A stretch of DNA of 64,000 bases from Bombyx mori (GCF_030269925.1 NC_085116.1:14880001-14944000); one strand, 5' to 3'; positions 1 to 10,146 are shown, counted from the first letter of the stretch. The notes: generated by a model from the letters alone, not told the origin. Numbers and translations: made by a program.

Positions 1-55
1 TTTTAATTTAAAATTTCTGAAAATGATGTAAAGATCAAAAAAACATTTTTCTTAC

Positions 56-206
56 CTTAGGATCACTAAAATCTATGTCCTTTTCAACGTGCACCCATCC
101 TGTAGGCGCCCAAAGTTCGCTGTCCTTATGCGAATTGCCTTTATCGTTCTTTTCATCATTCTTAGGTTCGTTTCCAGGCGTTCCAGTTTCGCTTTGTCTA
201 ATCATC
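56..206 (-). CDS. Exon (last one visible) of host coiled-coil/SxIP protein gene, partial
   Basis: This 151-nt exon encodes 50 residues, beginning with MIRQSETGTPG and ending with VEKDIDFSDPK. The acceptor is tttccag before position 206, and the donor is AAG followed by gtaag at 55-51. Its first base completes an Arg codon begun in the exon ending at 2198, so the frame runs on from the large exon. The segment is hydrophilic (GNEPKNDEKNDKGN) and then contains a Trp-rich patch, ELWAPTGWVHVEKD, which looks like a conserved docking element. The exon ends in phase 0 and the gene continues off the left edge. An in-frame Met (MSNISR) lies upstream in the intron at 223, so a separate first exon is possible, but the exact phase match favours an internal exon. 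Confidence 0.6.
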
Positions 207-635
207 CTGGAAATATTTGACATTCATTATCAAATAACCATAATATTTTTTTGGAACGAAGTTCCTTACGGCAGGCTTGGAGGGGATAGGGATTTTGCTG
301 TGCGACCGAACTGAAGAAAAAGTGATAGTAAAACCGTAAGAAAAAATCCGTGGAAAAAAGGGCGTGGAATAAAACCGTTAAATGAGACGTGCGCAGGCGC
401 GACAGTCGTATACACAAGCGAGTAGTGTATAATACCTTTCTCTTTCTCCCTCTTTCTTTTCGTTCTCTCATCCCTTCTCTCTCTATTTTGTAATTATTTC
501 TATTTCTATGTAATTTTATGTTGTCAAACAAAAATAAAGAGACATATTTTGTTATTTTAATTGATAATTTGAATTACGATTTTATTTTTATTTTACGTAA
601 TTTATTATTTCCTAAAATACTGAATTTCCTAAATA
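207..635. other. Intron, part left of the mariner
   Basis: Non-coding intron sequence. It holds an A/T- and pyrimidine-rich stretch (about 437-500) and, at 253-272, an arm of the inverted pair with 2059-2077. ORFs here look like chance. Confidence 0.5.
253..272 (+). repeat. Left arm of an inverted repeat pair
   Basis: GGAACGAAGTTCCTTACGGC occurs here, and its near-exact reverse complement occurs at 2059-2077. The core GGAACGAAGTTCC is itself nearly palindromic. It may mark the ends of an older element that later received the mariner, or two separate copies of a short dispersed repeat. Confidence 0.5.
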
Positions 636-1945
636 CAGGGTGGCCCATAAGTCCTTTGAAAAGTAAAATTTGAATAAAACGAACAGGGCGCGCGTGAGCG
701 GTGCAGGGGAAGCGGGGGGAGTAACTTCGGTTTCTGGGAATTTAGTCGCGATGGAGCGTTTTACCGGAGCGGACCGTGCGTTTTGTGTGCGCGAGTTTTA
801 TAAAAACGACAATTCGGCAACCGTTGCGCGGCGTAAATTTCGAGAACACAAAGGTTTACACAACTTTGACGACACTCCAACTCTTCAAACGATTAAGAAC
901 TGGGTTGCTAAGTTCGAGGAGACCGGTTCGACGTTAGATAAACCGCGGTTGGGTCGCCCAAGGACGTCACGTACGGAACAAAACATAGACACAGTGACAC
1001 AGTCTATTCGCGAAAATCCGACACAGTTAACTCGTAAGCGCGCCAGAGCATTAAACGTATCCAGGACATCGTTACAACGGATTTTGAAGAAAGATTTACA
1101 TATGCACCCTTACAAAATTCAGTTGGTTCAAGAATTAAAGGAAACTGACGGTATTCAAAGACAAAATTATGCGAATGAAATGTTGAATCGGTTTACTTCC
1201 TTCAATAACATAATGTTCTCTGACGAGGCTCATTTCCATCTTAACGGGCATGTTAGTAAACAAAATTGCCGCTATTGGAGCCCCATCAATCCAAAACTTA
1301 AGCATCAGAAGCCCTTACATAGTCCGAAAGTGACTGTTTGGGCCGCTATGTCAGCCCATGGTATCCTAGGGCCTTACTTCTTTGAGGATGGCAGAGGGCG
1401 CGCAGTTACTGTTACGTCGGAGCGATATGTGGCTATGATCGAAGAGTTTTTCATACCAGAATTGCAAAACTTTTCAGGCTTTAATGCCAGGACGTGGTTT
1501 CAACAGGATGGGGCCACTTCTCACACCTCTAACACTGCTATGCCCGTTATCCGTCAACTTTTTCCTGGCAAAGTTATCTCTAAGAGAGGAGACATTTCCT
1601 GGCCTCCACGTAGTCCAGATCTGACCCCGATGGATTTTTTTTTGTGGGGCTACCTTAAGGCTAAAGTATACGACACAAACCCGCGGTCAATTGAGGCCCT
1701 AAAAGAAAACATCCGCAGAGAAATGACAAGCATTTCAGCAGTGACGTGCCGCGCAGTCATCGACAATTTTAGACGTCGTTTGCAAGAGTGCCGTGATCGC
1801 AACGGTTTACATTTAGGAGATGTTATTTTCAAAAAATAATTCCCGTTTTTTAAGCTTTTTATGTAAATAAAAATTTAATTCATAATGTAATTAGTTTTAT
1901 TTTAATAAATTTTTTTTCATATCAAAGGACTTATGGGCCACCCTG
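636..1945 (+). mobile_element. Complete Tc1/mariner element, DD41D type
   Basis: A 1,310-bp element bounded by a perfect 24-bp terminal inverted repeat beginning CAGGGTGGCCCATAAGTCC at both ends. It is flanked by a TA target duplication (634-635 and 1946-1947). It carries one open transposase frame. It lies in the intron between host exons 4376-2198 and 206-56, in the opposite orientation to the host gene. Intact ends, TSD and ORF indicate a relatively recent insertion. Confidence 0.93.
751..1839 (+). CDS. Mariner-superfamily transposase (DD41D), apparently intact
   Basis: The frame is open from 670, but the likely start is the Met at 751 (MERFTGADRAFCVREFY), because the preceding residues look like read-through of the 5' UTR. 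The protein is about 362 aa. The N-terminal half carries the paired helix-turn-helix DNA-binding region (RARALNVSRTSLQRILKK) with a GRPR-type linker (LGRPRTSR). The catalytic triad is visible as D in MFSDEAHFH, D in FQQDGATSHTS and D in SPDLTPMDFFLWG. Counting residues between the last two gives 41, which places it in the DD41D (rosa/Visitor-like) branch rather than classic DD34D. It would act in the nucleus, binding the TIRs and moving the element by cut and paste into TA sites. No stop or frameshift is visible, so it may still be functional or only recently inactive. Confidence 0.88.
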   Translation: MERFTGADRAFCVREFYKNDNSATVARRKFREHKGLHNFDDTPTLQTIKNWVAKFEETGSTLDKPRLGRPRTSRTEQNIDTVTQSIRENPTQLTRKRARALNVSRTSLQRILKKDLHMHPYKIQLVQELKETDGIQRQNYANEMLNRFTSFNNIMFSDEAHFHLNGHVSKQNCRYWSPINPKLKHQKPLHSPKVTVWAAMSAHGILGPYFFEDGRGRAVTVTSERYVAMIEEFFIPELQNFSGFNARTWFQQDGATSHTSNTAMPVIRQLFPGKVISKRGDISWPPRSPDLTPMDFFLWGYLKAKVYDTNPRSIEALKENIRREMTSISAVTCRAVIDNFRRRLQECRDRNGLHLGDVIFKK

Positions 1946-2197
1946 TACTTTCCTGTACTTAAATAAAAACTAATCAGCAAAATTTAAGAGAAAAATCAAG
2001 AAAACCAACATAAAATTGAGCATGTTTTTTTTTTGCAAAGTGTGTCGATTCTACATTAGCCGAAGGAACTTCGTTCCTACCTGGTGTCCCACGACACCAC
2101 ATTTTAATTTTTTTACAGAAATTGAAGTTCAACGAATTTCTACGTATATGAGATTCAAAAGCATTATAACATTCCTTTATTAATAAACAAAATATAC
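1946..2197. other. Intron, part right of the mariner
   Basis: AT-rich intron sequence holding the right arm of the inverted pair (2059-2077). The donor of exon 4376-2198 (AATAG followed by gtatat) is at its right end. Confidence 0.5.
2059..2077 (-). repeat. Right arm of an inverted repeat pair
   Basis: GCCGAAGGAACTTCGTTCC is the reverse complement of 253-272, apart from one base. Confidence 0.5.
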
Positions 2198-4376
2198 CTA
2201 TTAAGTTCTTCGATGACGTCCTTAGAAGTGGCAGCCTCGTGGAAGCTCAACTTATTCTCTTGTTTAACAATAATTGGCTCAGCATTGGGAACTGATTTGG
2301 CTTGTCTAAGTTTTCCCGCTACGGGGATCTTCGATTTTCCCTTACTCGGCGAGGACGGAGGCCTTTTACCAGCAAGGGTGGGAATGCGGCTCCGTTCTCG
2401 AAGTCTTATTTCTTTAACATCATTCTTATTACTTATTATCACAGTTTCAGCAGTTGAAGTGCTCGTGGTATTTGATTCAGTCATTTGTGGTGAGCTCGTT
2501 TCTGGCGAGGAGCCTTCTTCTTCTTCAGGAACTGTTAGTAGCGCTGTGTTTCTTTTACAAACACTAATTACTTCATCTACTATGGCTATGTCAGTTTCGC
2601 TTGTGGTAAACGCAAAAGTCACCTTCGGGGTTTCAATTTCAGATGCAATTATGGGCAGAATTATGTTAACTGTGTTTTCTTTTAAAGCTATAATAGACTC
2701 AGCGCTTCGACTAGTTTCAGTATCATTTGGCGTACTATTTAAAAATTGCACAGAATTATCTTCTTTATCATCGTTATCACTTACAGCAACGTTTTTATTG
2801 ATTTCGTTTTTCCGTTGCACTTTTGTGAGATCCTCAATTTCGTTGCTAGAATCTATCCTTGATAACTCTTCATAAAAAGCTTCAGATTCCACGTAAGGAT
2901 CCTCTCGTGCAATGAATCTTGGTTCTGATACAGTTTCACTAAATGATACTCTAGGCCGATCGGAAATTGCCTCACATGAATCGTTCTCTGAGAAACTACC
3001 AAAAGAATCTGGCCTTCTATCTTCGGATACTTCGCTACGTGGGCCAACTGAATCGTCATCGAAGTCGGCCGCAGCGTACGGAGGAGGTAATTCTCTGATT
3101 TCTGATACCGGCCTTGAAGACATGGAATCTGATTCTTCACGATCTCGACAATATTTCTGTTGTTCAGCTATAAAGTGGAGCACATTTTGAAGCGCATGTT
3201 CCCTGTCTTGTATGGCCATAGATTGGACGTCATGTATCCTTAAATGACTATTGGCGTCGTGTGACGCAATGCCTCTGGACGAATTTGATGCTAAGCTCTT
3301 TGTGCTTTCATATTTGACGAGACGATAAAAGTCTCTAGTAAAATCTAAACCGACATTTGTGCAATCGCCATCTTCACTCAATGCCGTGCTAGATCGCTTG
3401 TCTTGAGCATCCGAAGCACTCGACCACGATCCACCAGGGGAATGAGTTCCGGTACATTCCCATCGCTTCTCGGAATTTTCCGGATCGTCTCCTTTACATT
3501 CATCAATTTCGACAGTTGCAAAACCACAATCATTCCACAGACAATCTCCGACATCTTCTTCTAATTCTAAGGCATCATCTTCTCTTATGCTCGGCAAAGT
3601 GGACAGCGATATTTGGCCTGGTGTAGTGATTTCTGCGAATGGCGACTGCCTATCTCTGAGATCTTCACACGAAAGCGATAAACTCCAGTCTTCAAGTTCA
3701 GCTCTATCGTATTCTAAATCTGCTAAATCTCTGTGTCTCTGTTGCAAAGCTGATCTTGCGTCGTCGAGTTCTAGCCAGTGCTGGACGTAATCGGCTTCAT
3801 ATTGGGAACCATCAGGTCTTTCATCTACCGTGCTTCCCCATGAAACCCTTTCGGAACTCGTAGTAGACGCGATCGCTGCTCGTCGTAATGGTCTTTCCGG
3901 TGCCGGCTTTAAATCCAATAACAGTACTCCGGAACTTGGTGTCGGAGTGTCCATACAACTGCTGGCACACGTCGTTCCTGCTATCAACTTTAAACATAGA
4001 TGTGAATCAGAAAAGCTTCGAACGACGTGCTGAAAAGGCAGTACGGGTCTCGAAGGAGGATAACTGCCGCGGACTCCAGCAAACGCTACACCTATAGGGA
4101 AGTAAATGTAGTCCGCCTCAGCCAATAACCTAGCATGCCTTCGAGATTCTCTAGGGTTTATTGAGACAATAGTTTGATTGTCTGTTTCATCTGAAGCCTC
4201 ATTTAAGTCCGGTAAAGCCCTGTCGGCAGCGTGGTCACTTTGCCTTGAAGCATCAGCCTGAACGTCACTAGACATTGTGGAGTAGCCTTCGTCCTTGGCA
4301 CCACTTTCTGGAGATTCAGCTCCCGCTTCACACGCCTCACCGCTCTCCTCCTCAGTCACTTTATCTTCTTTGACAT
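2198..4376 (-). CDS. Large exon of host gene: acidic Ser/Glu-rich region with two SxIP motifs
   Basis: This 2,179-nt exon encodes about 725 residues. The acceptor is taatgcag before 4376, and the first two bases complete an Asp codon with the G of the previous exon (DVKEDKVTEEESGE). The region is mostly low-complexity acidic and Ser-rich, typical of a disordered scaffold, with conserved-looking pieces such as ADYIYFPIGVAFAGV and VQHWLELDDARSALQQRH. Near its end is a basic Ser/Pro patch with two SxIP motifs: SRIP at 2391-2380 and SKIP at 2334-2323, flanked by Lys/Arg and PPSSPS. Such motifs bind EB1-type proteins at growing microtubule ends. The frame stays open to a stop at 2164, which would give a terminal exon, but a good donor at 2197 and a phase-matched acceptor at 206 favour continuation. 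NCKAP5/NCKAP5L (Cep169) is the family I would test first. Confidence 0.8.
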
Positions 4377-4457
4377 CTGCATTAATAAGATTATTTTTAT
4401 ATAACATATTAACCATAATTTAGTTAATATATTTGAAGAATTTGATGATGTAAATAC

Positions 4458-4587
4458 CTTTTGCAGAGTCAGAACGAGGAGGAGGTACATTGAGGCTGAG
4501 AGTAGCAGGTCTGGCCGGTGGAGCCCAAAGTGTGGGATCCACGGCTGACAGCGCACGCGCCAGATTTGCTGGGGTTACTTCCAGACC
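4458..4587 (-). CDS. Host gene exon (GLEVTPANLARAL region)
   Basis: A 130-nt exon with acceptor ctaccag before 4587 and donor AAAAG followed by gtattt at 4457. It encodes 43 residues plus one base: GLEVTPANLARALSAVDP, then a Trp/Pro-rich piece LWAPPARPATLSLNVPPP. The LWAPP patch echoes ELWAPTGW in exon 206-56, so the two may be related docking motifs. Both junction phases match the neighbouring exons. The intron to the next exon is only 81 bp. Confidence 0.8.
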
Positions 4588-4878
4588 CTGGTAGTAAATA
4601 CAATTTACAAAGAGATTCAGTGAAGTACACAGTAGATTATTGTGATTAATGGTTAGATAATAAAAAAATATCTAATTTAATGACTAAAGGATTTATTACA
4701 TACTGCTTAACTAAGGCAAGGGAAAGCTGTTGATGAAATTCTTTATATTTAAGTTCATTTCTTTGAATAATTTCAGACCATACACTGCAATGTGCAAGAA
4801 CTTGTGACACTTATTGACTTTAATTTTTCAAAAATACTCATTAATAATTAACTAACACTAAGTCAAACTATTTCAAAC

Positions 4879-5027
4879 CTTAAGTTCAGTCCATATATCG
4901 GCCAGGATCTGATGGCGTCGCTTGTCGTCGTGACTGAGGGGGTGGGGGTGCTGCACCGGAGGAGCGGGGGGTGGCGAGTCTCTGAATGAGACCAACGACC
5001 CACACGATCCGACGTCCACTAGGTGTA
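4879..5027 (-). CDS. Host gene exon (Pro/His-rich linker)
   Basis: A 149-nt exon with acceptor tttcag before 5027 and donor CTTAAG followed by gtttga. With the G from the previous exon it reads VHLVDVGSCGSLVSFRDS, then a Pro/His-rich tract (PPPAPPVQHPHPLSHDD) and RRHQILADIWTELK. The last part is helical and runs directly into GLEVTPANL of the next exon. It links the coiled coil to the acidic region. Confidence 0.8.
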
Positions 5028-5368
5028 CTGAAATATTTGTTCACAATGTGTTAGTGTCTAGCTGTATGATACAGAGTTCGAAAACCGCTATGTATTTCGT
5101 TGTACTTTTCACAAATTACTTTCATGTTATTATATTCATATATTAGACATAATTTCTCGACACCAGGATTAAATTTGCATAAATTATCTCTCCTAGTGTT
5201 TAGGCCACCGGTCCTACATAATTCAAGGCAAGTGACGCACTTATTCTTCCGATTTACAAAAGACAAATCACCTGATGTAACGATTAGTCACCGTCCACCC
5301 GAGGTCTCGATTGCATTACGGCGAATAAGTGAAGCGAAGCCATTCTGCGTTCGAAGCTAATTGATTAC

Positions 5369-5531
5369 CTTGCAAGTCTCTCGGTGCCGGTGTAATGGGT
5401 GTAAGCGGAGTGGCGGGCGACGGACGCGGCACAGGGCGAAGTTGCCTCACCAGCAACGCACTTAAAGCTCTGTTCTGAGCTTCAAGCTCTCTGACGCGGG
5501 CCCTGGCGCATCCTAACTCCTCACGTATACT
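5369..5531 (-). CDS. Host gene exon (end of coiled coil, Pro-rich tail)
   Basis: A 163-nt exon with acceptor ttttcag before 5531 and donor CAAG followed by gtaatc. It encodes SIREELGCARARVRELEAQ, then NRALSALLVRQLRP and a Pro/Thr-rich stretch (PRPSPATPLTPITPAP). The RVRELEAQNRALSALL block is a strong heptad pattern. It continues in frame from LLSQK of the preceding exon. The motif is reminiscent of the N-terminal coiled coil of NCKAP5-like proteins; this is recall, not a database result. Confidence 0.8.
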
Positions 5532-5714
5532 CTGAAAATACGATTATATTACGTTGACATTTTTTAAAACCCTTTCATCTTTATTGTATTAATTTATGGC
5601 TTAACCCAGGGGTTCCCAAACTAATTTGTATCTACTGCCCACTTTCTGGCTAAACTAATTCCTAGGATGACCCGAGATTGGCTGCGCGTAATAGCTATTT
5701 CGTTTTGCACATAA

Positions 5715-5766
5715 TAAGGCCATTGAGTTTCTCGCCGGATTTTCTCAGTGGGACGCGACCTCAATC
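5715..5766 (+). repeat. Jockey LINE 3'-tail fragment, degraded
   Basis: Matches the segment 'gagtttctcgccggatcttc' and the following cagtgggtcgcg of the Jockey 3' UTR at 53578-53612, with substitutions. Confidence 0.6.
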
Positions 5767-6368
5767 CGGGAATAGACTTAGAGAAGAAGAAATCTTGGTA
5801 AGGTAAGTGTTAGCAAGTTCTCTCAAGCTCAGCGCCGCTACTGACAAACCGGAAAACAGGAAGTCCCTGGTGATTAAGTCGAGAAAACAACATATAATAA
5901 TTCAGAGTTTATCGGCAAAAATACATCAGAAAAAGGAAAAAAGATGCATGAATTTTTCTACACTTTTGGCATAGCTGGCAACACTAAAAATAATATGACA
6001 TAAGGGGTTATTATAACATACATATGCCTACGAACATGGCGCTTGCAACAGCATTGGAATATCGGGAGCTCACAAAACTTTAAAATCGTGATATAAGTTA
6101 TAAGACCCGTTAAACAATATGTAGTAATAAAAAGAAGTATGTGTCTGTCATTAATCAACATCATGTGTAGCTCCCTGCATCCATCCTCCAAAGTCCTACT
6201 TTGTCGGCTTCTCAATTTATCTCATTTATTTGATACGAGACGAAAAAAGACATGCAATATTCGTAGTCACTGTCTTTTTTTGGACAAAAACTGTGGTTTA
6301 TAGCTTCTAGTTTCTGAAACTGGTCAATTTGTTTTAAGCTATTCTTTACGGTATTCTTGTTGATGTTT

Positions 6369-6420
6369 TAACATTTTATCTGATAAAGGCAGTTAATTAC
6401 CAAACAAAGATAAAATGTTA
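6369..6420. repeat. Inverted repeat (possible hairpin)
   Basis: TAACATTTTATCT at 6369-6381 pairs perfectly with AGATAAAATGTTA at 6408-6420 around a 26-nt loop. It may be the remnant of a small MITE; no function is visible. Confidence 0.45.
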
Positions 6421-7071
6421 CAAGGATTTAAAACTTGTTTTCTTGTTTATGAGTCCAAAACTGTTTGAAGTTCGAGAATTTCTAGCTGTCTCTGCTTTAA
6501 AATCAAACCTTATAACAGCCCATCGTCGTGTATTAATTACGATACTGTTATCCAAGTATATATATTACGTAGCGGTTACGGAAATTTCCAGAAATTATAT
6601 CTAACGAAAACTTTATCCTATTTGAGCCCAAGATTCCAAATAATCGCGTACATTTTAATTACACTTCATTAGTTAAATTAAATTCGAGTATGGTAATTGA
6701 CGGGCGGTAATTACAAGGGGACGGTAGAAATGCTGGCAAGACCTTAAACTGGGTGTTGCCAAGTTTGAGACGTCTCCCTAAAAACGTGGTAAAGTTTATT
6801 AAAAGATTTCTCTTGAAGTTCGCAGAGTTAATTAATATCACGTAAATTTAGGAAACTCAGGGTTATGACATTAATTAAAGTGCTTTTGATTTTGACGTAA
6901 TAAACCATCTTTGAGATACGTATATTCTATTAGTAAACAATTAAAATTACGATTTACGAAATTACGATACGATAAGAATTAAAATAATTATAAAACTGTT
7001 GAATGCATCGAAATATTTTATTTAATCAAATGCAGGTCTCGAGTTTTGGCCTCGGAATAATATTTATGCCA

Positions 7072-7448
7072 TAGATAATAATACACATAAATTAGTTATA
7101 GATAGGCAAGTCAACCACTCAACAATTTTGTTTTACGGGCGTTGGCCACTAGATGGCTTCGCTTTGATTAGTTTCTCATTGCTCCAGTAGATGGCAGTAA
7201 CATATTATTACCTACCCAATATTTTATTATTAATGAAGGATTTTGTAAATTTTCAAAACCACAAATTGATAAAATTTAATCAATTTGTCCATAATAAAAA
7301 AGACTTGTATGATTTATTATTTTTTTATTTAAACAACAATGAAATGCCTTAACTTTAACAACATATGTGTTTAGGGGCATCCGCTACAAGATGTCGCTAA
7401 TTTCCGTACAAAAAATATTTGTTTTAAAGTATCGCAGTTTCAGGGCCC
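7072..7448 (+). repeat. Dispersed repeat family C, copy 1
   Basis: About 377 bp that align end to end with 56851-57350, from acacataaattagttatag to gcagtttcagggc. Shared blocks include ctagatggcttcgct and gaaggattttgtaaatttt. This copy lacks the insertion seen in the other. The family is not named here; it may be a MITE or an old LINE part. Confidence 0.75.
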
Positions 7449-8928
7449 GGATTTATTCAAAATTGACAAGCATTATCACTTGTATGAAGAGCAGAGTCAG
7501 TTATGAATGATCATAAAACATTATCTCATTGAATTTTGACGGCTTCTATAATGTCTTATAGAGGGGTGATCGTTCGTCTCGTATCCGGTAATTACTCTAT
7601 AAGATAATTTCAAAGCGCGCGCACACACATGCCACCACTTAGAGCCGAGCAAATGAAATTTCAATAAGCCTCTTCAAAGGGATGATCTATCAAATGATGA
7701 CGTTGATTGCTTTATGATAATTACGCAAGTGACAACGGGGCGGGTGATAAACGTGTAGATGCGTTACCAATTATGTAAAATTGAAAATGAAGTTGATTGA
7801 TTTCGTTTAGAGGTTAATATGTATTTTAATTTTAATCTTTTTCTTCTCTCATTTTTTTAAAATATATTTTAAGCTGTTTCTCTGATTGGTGATAGTAGAA
7901 TGACCGTAATGTATGTTAAACAAATAAAAACAACAAACTTGCGCAACGATATTGCCGATCTTGCCAATACTGATTTAGATGAAAAATAGTGTTATGAATT
8001 CGGTTTTTTCCAAAGACAGTGTATCTTCCTGACTTAGACCTTCTGTTCTTCTTTATACAGGAAATCGTTTTGATTAACTTTACTGAAATTAATATTGCTA
8101 GAGGATCGCCAATGAAATAGCACAGTTACGAAATTTATAGTTTGAAAACTCTTCATTCCTAGTTCACCTAAAGCAACGAACAAAAGAACGTGTCCCAATT
8201 TGAAAGAAATATGTATGCGTGGTCGTTTTTCTAATGTACTCCATTTCAAAGAGCTTCCCCGTAATATATTACAAAAAATAGATCAGATGTCAAAAGTGGG
8301 TTACTGTGCTCGAATCTATGTCGAAAACAGATCAGTGATCGATGATGAAAGATGTTTGCCAAAACAAACGTTTCGGATTACATAATATTAAGTAATTGGT
8401 CGATAGAAGCAGGCCACCCACGTTTTGTGGGTCAATTGAAGAAAAATTCACGACTTTTGCAATTCAGTTAAACTAACAACTGTCGAACTTAGAGAGCGCA
8501 GACTAATGGATTCAAACGCAGACGGCGCCATCTTTATCTAGAAAGTTCGACCCAGTTCAAGCCGAAACTAAGGAAACATGGCGGCCACCCGCAAACTGAA
8601 TTTAAACGCAAACATTCGCATTATCGTGCAGATTATACCCAGATTATAGTGGGCCAGAGCTACTGAAATTATTACGGTGCCAGCTAAGGCCAAAGTGTCC
8701 CATTTGGTACGATTTATGTGCGAATGTACCGTCGAATAATCCGTGGGCGCTGGATCCGGCCATGCTATAATTATGAGAAAACAATTTCCTGGATGCATCT
8801 TAATGTTCCTGTCGGATTAAGAGATATGGAAATTGGTTTTATTTTTTCATATATATTATTGCTTATGATGACGGTTTTTGTTGTTGTTTATTTTTAGTTT
8901 ATATTTTCCTTTTAAGGATTAAGTTTGG
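7449..8928. other. Intron sequence without recognised features
   Basis: I see no repeat, RNA or convincing ORF here. The minus ORF 8568-8798 has ordinary-looking composition but no recognisable family. Confidence 0.4.
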
Positions 8929-9165
8929 GATTTGCGATGGACAATTGAACCCGCTACAAAGCTGCCGGCAACATTAGCTCCTAATTTTCTTGTTATACCG
9001 AAGCCGCAGATTATTTTACCAGGAGGTTCGCTTAAATACGCTTATGTTTTATCTGAAATACTTAGAGATAAGCCAGACTTAAGAGGGTTCACTTGGATGA
9101 CCGTACAGGAAAGCATGTTCCCCAATGATCAGCCCCATTGGAAGACTCTTGTTCACGCTGAATAA
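8923..9165 (+). other. Unrecognised open stretch, possible exon or gene fragment
   Basis: An open frame follows an in-frame taa at 8920-8922 and reads VWDLRWTIEPATKLPATLAP, then NFLVIPKPQIILPGGSLKYA, and ends PHWKTLVHAE with a stop at 9163-9165. There is no ATG near its left end; the first codon of the frame is reached through a TTG or a possible acceptor (attaag at 8917-8922). Composition is protein-like, with Pro, Trp and balanced charge, and unlike the AT-rich chance ORFs around it. It lies opposite to the host gene inside an intron and just before a Tigger-like MITE (9185). The end PHWKTL faintly recalls RTE polymerase C-termini (PHWRSL at 33 kb), so a retroelement remnant is one option. 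Confidence 0.3.
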
Positions 9166-9184
9166 AAAGGAGATCAACTATATA

Positions 9185-9833
9185 CAGTCAAACCTGGGTA
9201 AGCGAGAACTGGATAAGTGAGAAAACTCTATAAGTGAGAGTAATAGCCAGGACCCGTCATTTTAAGCTCCCAAAACCTCTATTAGAGAGAAACAGAAACC
9301 TCTGTAAGAGAGAGTCGTTTTTCCCTCATGGACCTCCGTAAGTGAGACTGCTACTTATCTATACCTCTATAAGCGACAGTCGACCTTTATTTTAGGAGGA
9401 ACAAATGAAAAAACAAATTACAAATTTAACATCTGCTATTTTATGACTCATTCTTAACTTTTGTGGACCTTCCTTCTATTGTTTTGAATTGTTTTCTCGT
9501 CAATATTGAACATATTCTATTTCGTGGAACTAAATAACGTTGTTATTTTATCGCATTCTTTCCGAATGGACACGTGTGCCTGTGTACCGTCCTGTTTGTC
9601 GGACTTACTCAGTTTATCGTTAATCAATTGCGAAGGAAAGTTCTGTTTTGCATCATGTCAAAACGGAAAATTAAAGTACTGTCATTAAGTGAATAGTGAA
9701 TGCATTTGAATCCGGAAAATCACGAAATGAAATTCAGAGGGAGCATTAGCGAGAAACTCGGGTTAGTGAGAAACCTCTATAAGCGAGAATGAGATTGTGC
9801 TCCCTTGAACTCTCGCTTATCCAGGTTTGACTG
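9185..9833. mobile_element. Pogo/Tigger-like MITE with TA target duplication
   Basis: Terminal inverted repeats cagtcaaacctggrtaagcg (left, at 9185) and its complement (right, ending at 9833) are flanked by TA (9183-9184, 9834-9835). The CAGTCAAACCT start is typical of pogo/Tigger elements. The 649-bp interior has no transposase. Both ends carry diverged short direct repeats of the form acctctataagtgagag. Confidence 0.85.
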
Positions 9834-9843
9834 TATATATATG

Positions 9844-10110
9844 TTTTTTTTATTGCTTCGATTGGTGGACGAGCTCACAGCCTACCTGGTCTTAAGTGGT
9901 TACTGGAGCTTATAGACATCTACAGCGTAAATGCGCCACCCAACTTGAGATATAAGTTCTAAGGTCTCAGTATAGTTACAACGGTTGCCGCACCCTTCAA
10001 ACCGAAACGCATTACTGCTTCACGGCAGAAATAGGCGGGGTGGGGGTACCTATCCGTGCGGACTCACCAGAGGTCCTACCACCAGTAAGCAAGAGTTCCT
10101 ACCACCAGTA
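9844..10110 (-). repeat. Bm1-type SINE, 5'-truncated
   Basis: Antisense copy: T-run and attgctt tail first, then the conserved body ending cctaccaccagtaa. The last 20 bp (tcctaccaccagtaa) are duplicated. It abuts the Tigger-like MITE. Confidence 0.9.
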
Positions 10111-10146
10111 AATCCTTTCTTCGTATATCCTCTAAAGGTATCTTAC

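Larger units (their letters stand above)
5532..7071. other. Start of 4.6-kb intron; little recognisable content
   Basis: AT-rich intron. It contains a degraded Jockey 3'-tail fragment at about 5715-5766 and a 13-bp perfect inverted repeat at 6369-6381/6408-6420. ORFs at 5958-6215 and 6659-6841 show no recognisable protein. Confidence 0.5.

Noticed and set aside
202..531. 109-aa minus ORF rich in Arg/Lys
   Set aside because: Translation of a pyrimidine-rich intron tract; overlaps a splice acceptor.
2164..2197. Protein C-terminus at the stop codon 2164
   Set aside because: The last residues (YILFINKGML) are intron-like, and a phase-matched donor/acceptor pair continues the protein; kept as an alternative.
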